Assembly: GCA_041656175.1 (NCBI GenBank)
Contig: JBBAEA010000039.1
Location: 1-25,083 of the forward strand
Length of the DNA: 25,083 nucleotides
Origin: JBBAEA01 sp041656175
Lineage (GTDB): Bacteria; Myxococcota_A; Bradymonadia; UBA4248
Direction: 5' to 3'
In this document: piece by piece, positions 7,633 to 13,959 of the stretch
Layout of the letters: every line of letters starts with the position of its first letter
Numbering within the stretch: the stretch's first letter is position 1
Position numbers and translations under genes: made by a program
The notes under the pieces: generated by a model
What the model was told of the DNA's origin: nothing
Database searches by the model: none
The model's input: only the letters and a program-made list of their open reading frames with translations

Positions 7633-8661
7633 ATGAAATTCACGACAGCTTTGGGAGCAATAGCTTTGACTTTCTGCTTTAGCCTACCAGCTTTTGCGCA
7701 AGAGCCTCTATCCTACCAACTTACGCTTTCGCATGAAGCGCAAAGTCCCGCAAAATTGCGCGTACAGGCGAACGAAGACTTAAGCAAGTGCCAGATTAAA
7801 CTGAGCGGCTGCGCCAAAAAAGGGAAGCCTCAAGTCTTTAATGTATCCTCTATCGCGGCCTCCGAAACAAAAGAATTTTCATGGCAACAAGATGAGGGCA
7901 TCTACCAGTGTAAAATAAAATACCGCTGCATGCTCCCCACTCGCGATAAAGGTGCCTTCTTTGAGGCTGAATCTCAACACGAAATGCGTTCTATCGGCCC
8001 TCTTAGCTTCGAGATCGACACACGCAAACTGAACCCTGCAACAGCGGCAATTGATTTCACCAGCAATCGCCCCATCAACGAGATTGAATACCTCATCGTC
8101 GCCGAAGACGGCAGCGAAATTGATTCGGGAAACGAAAAACTGCAAACACCGCAGGCAAAAAACACACTAATCTGGGCAAAAAACGACAAAACGCCAGCCC
8201 TCGTTTCGCTCAAAATTATGGATGGAAGCGGAGCTTGGAGCTCTCAGCAACTTTTCTTCCTACAAATCCCTCACACCGACATCGTTTTTGATACGGCAAA
8301 AGCCAACATAAGAAAAGACCAAGAGCAGTACTTATACGAAACTCGCGACAAAATCCTTGAAGTGCTTAACACACACCATAAAGTTATCATGGATTTATAC
8401 ATCGCTGGCTACACGGACACCGTCGGGAAGGCCGATGCCAATATCAAGTTGAGTCGAGCTCGCGCAAAATCTATCGCACAATGGTTCAAGAAAAGCGGAA
8501 TTCGCCTAAAAATCTATTACCAAGGCTTTGGCGAAAAGGTACTCGCCGTTAAGACAGCCGACGAAACTCCCGAAGAAAAAAACAGGCGAGCTGTGTATAT
8601 GCTTACAAACTCCCCCCCAGAATCCGATAACTTCCCAGATCCAAACTGGATACAACTATAG
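7633..8661 (+). CDS. Exported OmpA-family protein
   Basis: A 342-residue protein with a signal peptide cleaved after AFA (residue 22), a central region of about 190 residues with strand-rich segments, and a C-terminal OmpA/MotB domain (about 215-330). The domain begins DIVFDTAKANIR and contains YTDTVG and LSRARAKSIAQWF, which carry the conserved Asp and Arg that bind diaminopimelate of peptidoglycan. It ends with KNRRAVYML. The central region has four closely placed cysteines (CQIKLSGC and CKIKYRC) that probably form disulfides. The start has GAGGAG six bases upstream. The product probably sits in the periplasm, attached to the cell wall. No long beta-barrel is evident, so it is not a classical OmpA porin. 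Confidence 0.88.
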   Translation: MKFTTALGAIALTFCFSLPAFAQEPLSYQLTLSHEAQSPAKLRVQANEDLSKCQIKLSGCAKKGKPQVFNVSSIAASETKEFSWQQDEGIYQCKIKYRCMLPTRDKGAFFEAESQHEMRSIGPLSFEIDTRKLNPATAAIDFTSNRPINEIEYLIVAEDGSEIDSGNEKLQTPQAKNTLIWAKNDKTPALVSLKIMDGSGAWSSQQLFFLQIPHTDIVFDTAKANIRKDQEQYLYETRDKILEVLNTHHKVIMDLYIAGYTDTVGKADANIKLSRARAKSIAQWFKKSGIRLKIYYQGFGEKVLAVKTADETPEEKNRRAVYMLTNSPPESDNFPDPNWIQL

Positions 8662-8881
8662 AACTCTGTGCATAAGCGAAACTGCAAAAACCGCGCTCTC
8701 TTAAAAAGAACAAGCAAAATCGACGACATCCCGACAAAACGCAGCCCAAGAGTAGAACGCTAATTTTACTACTCTATCAAATACTTGCGATTTATCGCAC
8801 TTCGGGGGACAATGCGAGTGGAAGCTTTGTAGGTACCAAACGAGGTACTGGCTCTATTGCTTTGGGGACGGTTCGTCGCAT

Positions 8882-10219
8882 ATGAAACTTGATAAGAATT
8901 ACTATCTTGGTAAGGTTTTCAGTGGAGGCTACAAAATCCAGCGCTTTATTGGCTCTGGAGCTTTCGCGTTTGTCTATCTTGCTACAGATCCGCATGGGCG
9001 TCAGGTCGCTGTTAAGGTTCAGTATAACCATGCTGAAGATGCCCTAATACGCTTTAACCGTGAAATTAAAGTTCTCAAAGAGCTGCCCAAAAACGATTTC
9101 CTCGTCTCTTATCACGGCGACGGGGTGACGCCTGAGAATTATCCATACCTCATTATGGAGTTCGTCGATGGAATAACACTCAAGGATGCCTTAAAAGCCA
9201 AACCGATTTGGCCCATCAACGAGAGTTGTCACTTCCTGCTCCAGCTCTGCGACGCTTTCGGAGGGCTGCACTTGCTAGGACTAGCCCACCGCGACGTAAA
9301 ACCTGACAACATCATGTTTAACCGCGAATTCAAAGTTAAACTCATGGATTTTGGGCTTATCAAAGACGCGCAGGGTCTCCTAAAATTGTTCGAAGCAGAA
9401 GATATCATGTCGGGGCGCGACTTTGCCGAGAACCTCGACAAGGGCGTCATCGCTGGCACCCCCGAATACATGGCGCCTGAGCAATTCTCCGACCCCTCAC
9501 TCGACGACGAAACACAAACTAAAACCGACACTTGGACCGACGTCTACTCCCTTGGCCTCATCTTTTACGAGATGTTAACAGGCAAAAAACTATTTCCCTT
9601 CACTCCCGACAATAGCTCCCCCGCCGATTACGCAAGAAGCCTGCTCGACTACCTCAAAATCCGTACCGAACAAAACGACGCAGACCTCATCCCACCCGCG
9701 AATATTCCCTACCAACTCTGGACCATCATTGCACGCGCCCTGCACGCCGAACCCACGCTGCGACAACGCACATCCGCCACACTCGCCGAGGACATCCGAC
9801 GCTACCTCGTTACAGGCGAGGGAGTCGCGGAACAGGACTCCGAAAAAACTTGCGCCATCGACCTAGCAAACTTTGCAAACATCATCGGCAACCAACGCAT
9901 CGCCCCCGAGCCCGTCAACTACCCATCCCTTCCCTTCCCGCCAGCGGTAACTGGCCCCCCGCCGCCCCCAACGCAGTTCCCATCAAACCCGAACATCCAC
10001 GCATACGGCTCAAACCCCAACGCCCATGCTTACGGCTCAAACCCGAACGTCCACGCATACAGCTCAAACCCTAACGTCCACGCATACGGCTCAAACCCTA
10101 ACGTTCACACTTACTACGGCGAGCCCCAAAGCGAAGATAACCTCGCTCTTTGGATCATCCTCATCATCATCCTTATTATTGTTATAGGCGTCATGCTCGT
10201 TTGGCTTTTCTTAGCGTAA
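8882..10219 (+). CDS. Hanks-type Ser/Thr protein kinase with C-terminal membrane anchor
   Basis: A 445-residue protein. The cytoplasmic kinase domain (about 15-315) has the Gly-loop IGSGAFAFVY, Lys45 in VAVK, Glu61, the catalytic HRDVKPDN (Asp138), DFG (156-158), the activation segment ending GTPEYMAPE (192-200) and TDVYSLGLIFYEMLTG. All residues for activity are present. A Pro-rich linker is followed by five tandem nine-residue repeats of the form SNPNVHAYG (368-412). A single transmembrane helix (about 421-443) reaches almost the last residue. Unlike typical PknB-like kinases there is no extracellular sensor, so input must come through the repeat linker, the membrane or a partner. The Shine-Dalgarno is weak (GGGGAC about 14 bases upstream). 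It follows the OmpA gene by 220 bases and may have its own promoter. Confidence 0.95.
   Translation: MKLDKNYYLGKVFSGGYKIQRFIGSGAFAFVYLATDPHGRQVAVKVQYNHAEDALIRFNREIKVLKELPKNDFLVSYHGDGVTPENYPYLIMEFVDGITLKDALKAKPIWPINESCHFLLQLCDAFGGLHLLGLAHRDVKPDNIMFNREFKVKLMDFGLIKDAQGLLKLFEAEDIMSGRDFAENLDKGVIAGTPEYMAPEQFSDPSLDDETQTKTDTWTDVYSLGLIFYEMLTGKKLFPFTPDNSSPADYARSLLDYLKIRTEQNDADLIPPANIPYQLWTIIARALHAEPTLRQRTSATLAEDIRRYLVTGEGVAEQDSEKTCAIDLANFANIIGNQRIAPEPVNYPSLPFPPAVTGPPPPPTQFPSNPNIHAYGSNPNAHAYGSNPNVHAYSSNPNVHAYGSNPNVHTYYGEPQSEDNLALWIILIIILIIVIGVMLVWLFLA
9983..10117 (+). repeat. Five tandem 27-bp repeats in the Ser/Thr kinase gene
   Basis: Five in-frame 27-base units encode SNPN-x-HAY-x, with x after N being I, A, V, V, V. 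The last unit is diverged (VHTYY). Third-position differences show the units are not all recent copies. Copy number could vary between strains without shifting the frame. Confidence 0.85.
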
Positions 10220-10316
10220 ACCACGCCTTTGAACAGGGCAATCGCAAAGTCGTTCCCACTACCAGGCGGATTCGGGACTTTCACCCTTTAGAGCGTGCGC
10301 TCGCCGAGCGCAGTCC

Positions 10317-10345
10317 AAAAAAAAGGCGCGATAAACGCGCCTTTT
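10317..10345. terminator. Bidirectional intrinsic terminator
   Basis: GGCGCG/CGCGCC arms (10325-10330 and 10336-10341, loop ATAAA) are flanked by A8 on the left and T4 on the right. It lies between the convergent kinase and acidic lipoprotein genes and should be stronger for the minus-strand gene. Confidence 0.85.
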
Positions 10346-10362
10346 GAGCAAACTTCTGTAGA

Positions 10363-10599
10363 TTATTCTTCAGTAGCGGCGACTTCTTCCTCAACTACAG
10401 CTTCTGCTTCAGCCTCTGCTGCATCCGCTGCGGCCTCTGCTGCATCCGCTGCGGCCTCTTCAACTACTTCCTCTTCAACTGGCGTTGTCTCTACAGTTTC
10501 GGTCTCTGTCGTATCAGTGGCAGCCTCTGGAGCTGGTGTTGACGACGAACATGCAACAAAAAATAGGGACGCAAGCAATAGTGCAAATAATTTTTTCAT
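10363..10599 (-). CDS. Small acidic Ala/Glu-rich lipoprotein
   Basis: A 78-residue lipoprotein. The signal peptide MKKLFALLLASLFFVAC has a lipobox with Cys17. The mature part of about 60 residues is almost entirely Ala, Glu, Val, Thr and Asp, with a duplicated AAADAAE segment encoded by two adjacent 21-bp repeats. It is highly acidic and probably extended or helical, resembling small abundant surface or periplasmic spacer lipoproteins. No domain is recognisable. The frame extends 29 codons upstream, but the ATG at 10599 has GAGGAAG ahead of it and starts a textbook signal peptide. It has its own candidate promoter, leader attenuator and downstream terminator. Confidence 0.8.
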   Translation of the reverse strand: MKKLFALLLASLFFVACSSSTPAPEAATDTTETETVETTPVEEEVVEEAAADAAEAAADAAEAEAEAVVEEEVAATEE

Positions 10600-10618
10600 A
10601 ACTTCCTCAACAAGTAAC

Positions 10619-10641
10619 AAAAAAGCTCCCACCTCGGGAAC
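10619..10641 (-). terminator. Attenuator-like hairpin in the acidic lipoprotein leader
   Basis: On the minus strand GTTCCC/GGGAGC (one G-T pair, loop GAGGT) is followed directly by six T residues. It sits between the candidate promoter and the start codon, so it could cause premature termination. Confidence 0.4.
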
Positions 10642-10686
10642 CCATACTTTACGTAGCACACAACAAAAAGCCACAAAAGCACGCAT

Positions 10687-10714
10687 AAGTTACCTAAGTA
10701 CGCTTTCTTGTCAA
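10687..10714 (-). promoter_or_regulatory. Candidate promoter of the acidic lipoprotein gene
   Basis: A perfect minus-strand TTGACA (10709-10714) has a 16-base spacer and a weak TAACTT -10. It would give a leader of about 80 bases containing the attenuator-like hairpin. Confidence 0.45.
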
Positions 10715-10850
10715 GTTAAAAATTACAGCGTTTTGAATAAAATGGCGAAATATGCGTATACAGAGCCGTTTTATAAGTAAAAATATGATATTTTTGCATT
10801 TTGAATAGGCGTTTTCTACCAAAGCAGGCGAGTAGCGTAGTGTCATGAGA

Positions 10851-10894
10851 AGCGCGATATTCATGCAACACAAGCGCGATATTCATGCAACATA
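10851..10894 (+). repeat. Tandem 22-bp duplication in spacer
   Basis: Two adjacent 22-base units beginning AGCGCGATATTCATGCAACA differ at one position near the end. They lie about 140 bases upstream of the candidate -35 of the acidic lipoprotein gene. No gene is seen in 10715-11120. Confidence 0.75.
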
Positions 10895-11040
10895 TAAAGG
10901 TAATGAACTTTACACGAATTAAACTACAGCGTTTGTTTTCTCCAAAGCTCGCTATTATTAAGGAAGATTTGATTCACGCAAAAACGGTCAAAGCGTAGTA
11001 AAGAAAAAAAACGAAAGCCAAGGGGGAAGTTCAAACTATA

Positions 11041-11056
11041 GTCAATAAAATCAATA
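11041..11056 (-). repeat. Dispersed AT-rich repeat, copy C (core only)
   Basis: Sixteen bases are the exact reverse complement of 5290-5305. This marks the left edge of a repeat block that continues to about 11340. Confidence 0.5.
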
Positions 11057-11120
11057 CCCTTCACGCAAAATCGATTCCTTAAGGCGATTGCCCCTAAACG
11101 AGCTTTGGGGCGGTAGCCCC

Positions 11121-11186
11121 TAGGGCGAGCGCAAAGTCATGTTTCGCCAAAAATGGGACGGGGCGTCGCGGGGTGTCCCCGCGGAG
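11121..11186 (+). repeat. 65-bp dispersed intergenic repeat, copy 2
   Basis: The reverse complement matches 53-117 with a few mismatches, including the GCGGGG/CCCCGC hairpin. It directly abuts the short palindromic element at 11185-11246. A third partial copy of its end (17 exact bases) is at 11280-11296. Confidence 0.75.
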
Positions 11187-11246
11187 GGGGTAGACGCAAA
11201 CCCGCGCACAGCGAGGGGTTGCGGCGGAGGGGGAAACTTCCCCCAC
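11185..11246 (-). repeat. Short palindromic element with nested hairpins, copy 2
   Basis: Nearly identical to 5441-5503, differing at a few bases. It keeps the inner GCAAACCC/GGGTTGC stem and the GGGGGAAACTTCCCCC hairpin. The outermost bases have drifted slightly. Confidence 0.75.
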
Positions 11247-11380
11247 CAAAATTAAAACTTAAAAACTGGCAAATATACGACTTTGCGCTTGCCCTGCCCT
11301 CAACGGGGGTTGGGGCGGTAGTCCCTCATTAATCAGTGATTTCGTAGCAACAAAAGACAGCAAACTAGAATGCATTAGTG

Positions 11381-11410
11381 TTGACAATACTCAAGACAAA
11401 GAAATAGTAT
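11381..11410 (+). promoter_or_regulatory. Promoter of the yfgM-bamB genes
   Basis: A perfect TTGACA (11381-11386), an 18-base spacer and TAGTAT (11405-11410) predict transcription start near 11417. It sits immediately after the repeat block and upstream of both candidate start codons of the first gene. Confidence 0.65.
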
Positions 11411-11451
11411 GCTCGCGCCAGCTTTGGCGAGCTGCGCATATGGGCGCGAGC
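11411..11451 (+). promoter_or_regulatory. Leader hairpin upstream of the yfgM-like gene
   Basis: GCTCGCGCC (11411-11419) pairs perfectly with GGCGCGAGC (11443-11451). An in-frame ATG at 11440 falls in the loop next to the stem, which argues for the later GTG start. The stem starts at the -10 and may not be wholly in the transcript. Confidence 0.45.
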
Positions 11452-11487
11452 GCCCACGAAGTAAGTACAATCGTAACGGAGTGCATT

Positions 11488-12399
11488 GTGGCAATTAAGA
11501 TTCGTAAAAAAGTAGAGAGCCCCGAAGAGCGCGAGATTATCCCCGAGGTCGTAGATGAGGATCAGGACTTATCGAATGCTATTCGTATTCCAGATAAATC
11601 TATGGACGACCGTTTCGTACGCAGTTCTGCGACGTTTTTTGCTTGGGTACTGGAGCATGGACGCCAAATAGCTTTGGCTATTGTTATTATCGTTGTATGC
11701 GTTATCGCTATTTCGTACTTCGCGCGCTCCAAAGAGGCGAGTTTGGCGGAGAAGAGCAGCAGTCTTAGCGATGTGCTTGTTACTCTTCGCGCCCCGACCC
11801 AGGCTCAAGCCGACGCCGAATTAGCGATGGCTCAGGCACGATTGCAACAACAAGGAATCGATGCCGATACGCAAGAAGTGCTGAATTATACATACACCGT
11901 CCCCAGCGAAGAAGTTCGTCGCGAGGTCATCTATAATCACCTTCAAAAATCGCTACCTACTTTCCAAGGCGAGCTTATCCAAGCGCCGTTCGAGCTGATG
12001 AGTGCTGGTTTTGGGATGCGTGTTGGCAAAATCGATGAAGCTCAGCGCGATTATGAAAAAGCGACGCTTTCCAAGAATGAGGATATTCGCTTCTTCGCCT
12101 TGCTTGGGAAGGCAACGATCTTGTCAGGTGAGTTGAAATACGACGAGGCCATCAAAGTTTACGAGGAAATTCAGCTAATCTCGGGCGGTTATTACGCGTC
12201 TTTCGCAGAGCTGAATATGGGGCGACTTTATGAAGAGGCAAAAGAAATCGATAAAGCCATAGAGGTCTATAGCTCTGTTGTCAGGAATCACAGAAACCCG
12301 AGTGACATTCATGCCGCCACGGAACGCCTAAAATTGCTCAGCCCTCAATGGGAAGAAATTATTCGCCCCCAAGTACCAGCTGCGATCCCCGAAAGCTAG
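11488..12399 (+). CDS. YfgM-like membrane-anchored TPR protein
   Basis: A 303-residue single-pass protein. A charged cytoplasmic N-terminus is followed by a transmembrane helix (about 60-79, IALAIVIIVVCVIAISYFA). The periplasmic part has TPR-like helices, clearest in YEKATLSKNEDIRFFALLGKA, YDEAIKVYEEI and IDKAIEVYSSVV. Topology, size and position directly before bamB match YfgM/AncC, a periplasmic partner of the SecYEG and outer-membrane assembly machinery. Sequence similarity to E. coli YfgM cannot be judged by eye, so context carries the call. GTG 11488 is chosen because GGAG lies six bases upstream. The ATG at 11440 would add 16 residues but sits in a leader hairpin without a good ribosome site. 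Confidence 0.75.
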   Translation: MAIKIRKKVESPEEREIIPEVVDEDQDLSNAIRIPDKSMDDRFVRSSATFFAWVLEHGRQIALAIVIIVVCVIAISYFARSKEASLAEKSSSLSDVLVTLRAPTQAQADAELAMAQARLQQQGIDADTQEVLNYTYTVPSEEVRREVIYNHLQKSLPTFQGELIQAPFELMSAGFGMRVGKIDEAQRDYEKATLSKNEDIRFFALLGKATILSGELKYDEAIKVYEEIQLISGGYYASFAELNMGRLYEEAKEIDKAIEVYSSVVRNHRNPSDIHAATERLKLLSPQWEEIIRPQVPAAIPES

Positions 12400-12432
12400 C
12401 CCGACACTTTTTTGCATCAAGAGCGTAGCTAC

Positions 12433-13602
12433 ATGCCACTTTTTATCCCTAGCCTCAAAGCCTGTTTGCGCTTAGCCGCGCTAGCCGTTGCTGGTGTTGT
12501 CTGCGCTTGTTCCCCGCAGTGGCACGTCATGGACGCTAGCCCAGCCGCTAAATCCGCGCAAACCCAACTGCAATACGACTGGGCTTACGAACTGCAAGCA
12601 GGACCGCTGAAGTATTTTGGCGCTATGCCCCTAGAGCTCGGTCAAGTCGCCGTACATCCTGCGGGTTTTGTTGTTGCTGGTAGTTCTCACGGGCTAGTTG
12701 TCGCGATTAAAGCCGAAAGTTCAGAAATTTACTGGAAACGTGAATTTACTTCATCTATTACAGCGGGTCCTATTATCGTTGACAACGTCGTCTACATCGG
12801 TGAAGGCAGCAACAAAGTCATCGCGCTTAACGCTTTTAGCGGAAAAACACTTTGGGAATACGACACCGACGCCCCTGTGGAACATGGTTTGAGCATCGCC
12901 CATGGCTACGTCGCTGCTGTAAACGCGAACAACCGCATCTTTCTACTCAACGCTAATGACGGAAGCCTCAAGTGGCGTCGCGAGCGACCGCGCAGCAGCG
13001 GTTTCGCCATCTACGGCCAAGCATCGCCCTACATCGACGGTGAGTTCGTCTACGTCGGTTTCTCTGATGGCTACTTGAGCGCCTTTGCAGTTCAAGACGG
13101 CTCCGCCCAGTGGATGCGAGAACTCGACCCAAACTTACGATTTAACGACATCAGCGGCCAAATTGCCCGCAGCGCCGATGTTCTCTACGTCGCCACTGCA
13201 TCTGGCGGTATCACTGCTCTGAACGTCTCCGACGGACAAAGCCTGTGGAAGCGCGAAATTGCCGACATCTCAGGCGTCCAAGTCTTCCAAGACAGCCTGT
13301 TTATCTCCTCAAACGACGGCTTCTACCGCCTCCGCGCAAGCGACGGTCACGTGTTTTGGCACAACAAAGTCCAAGATCGCCCAGCTCTCAGCAGCTTCTC
13401 CCTTGGCAAAAATTATATCTACACAAGCGCTCCCGCCCTCGGACTCATCGTCATCGAGCGAAAAACCGGCCAAACGCGCTACGTCCTCAACGCAGGCACT
13501 AGCTTTAACGCCGTTCCAAAACTCGACAAAGGCGCGCTATACCTCTTATCCAACAAAAGCGTCGTCTATCGCTTATTAGTTGATGACGAACCTTTGATTT
13601 AA
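12433..13602 (+). CDS. bamB: Outer membrane assembly lipoprotein BamB-like beta-propeller
   Basis: A 389-residue lipoprotein with an eight-blade PQQ-like propeller pattern. The signal peptide ends VVCAC (Cys26). Blades repeat the typical AxDxxxGxxxW form: ALNAFSGKTLWEYD, LLNANDGSLKWRRE, AFAVQDGSAQWMRE, ALNVSDGQSLWKRE and RASDGHVFWHN. BamB is an accessory subunit of the BAM complex that folds outer-membrane beta-barrels. The gene follows the YfgM-like gene by 33 bases, matching the yfgM-bamB order of gammaproteobacteria; der, which follows there, is absent here. The start is uncertain: ATG 12433 gives a good signal peptide but only a weak AAGAG upstream, and a TTG lies at 12412. Confidence 0.85.
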   Translation: MPLFIPSLKACLRLAALAVAGVVCACSPQWHVMDASPAAKSAQTQLQYDWAYELQAGPLKYFGAMPLELGQVAVHPAGFVVAGSSHGLVVAIKAESSEIYWKREFTSSITAGPIIVDNVVYIGEGSNKVIALNAFSGKTLWEYDTDAPVEHGLSIAHGYVAAVNANNRIFLLNANDGSLKWRRERPRSSGFAIYGQASPYIDGEFVYVGFSDGYLSAFAVQDGSAQWMRELDPNLRFNDISGQIARSADVLYVATASGGITALNVSDGQSLWKREIADISGVQVFQDSLFISSNDGFYRLRASDGHVFWHNKVQDRPALSSFSLGKNYIYTSAPALGLIVIERKTGQTRYVLNAGTSFNAVPKLDKGALYLLSNKSVVYRLLVDDEPLI

Positions 13603-13611
13603 GGCTTTGGT

Positions 13612-13828
13612 GGGGAAGTCTCCCCTACGCGCGGGCTTCCTCGCAAAATGCGACAACGAACGCAAAATGCTGTGCAATGTTTAAGCTATTCGCTTAACCA
13701 TCGCACAGCATGCGTTCGTAGCGCATTTTGCTGGAATGTGTGCCAATCCATGGCACACAGCCCTACGGGCCGCCTTCGGCGTTCCGTTTCGACATCCGTG
13801 TCGAAACGAGGCGATCCCGCGCTACCCC
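13612..13828 (+). repeat. Large structured palindromic element, copy 1 (bamB-pnp spacer)
   Basis: In order it contains hairpin GGGGA/TCCCC (13612-13625) and an outer stem GCGCGGG (13629-13635) pairing with CCCGCGC (13816-13822). Next are the CTTCCTC box and CCTC pairing with GAGG. A long imperfect hairpin (13643-13731) is capped by TTAAGC-TATTC-GCTTAA. Two further 9-bp hairpins (13737-13759 and 13785-13808) precede the GGCGAT box and a CTACCCC tail. The same plan recurs at 19388-19530 and 21310-21450 with different stem sequences. It fills most of the 357-base spacer; 13829-13959 shows only the pnp ribosome site. Confidence 0.8.
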
Positions 13829-13959
13829 TCTATCCCCGTTACCTAGCGCAGCACGGCATGCGGCGAGTTCGCGACGCACTTGCGCAGCCCATTGCGCTGT
13901 TTTTGCAAAACAAAAGACTCTAACGCGTAGAATAGCAAAGCATAAGGACAGGAAAACCC

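Noticed and set aside
10295..10780. Plus-strand Ala/Ser-rich frame
   Set aside because: It is the antisense of the acidic lipoprotein gene, whose minus-strand reading has a lipobox, ribosome site and terminator.
10851..10894. CRISPR array
   Set aside because: Only two adjacent copies without spacers, and no cas genes.
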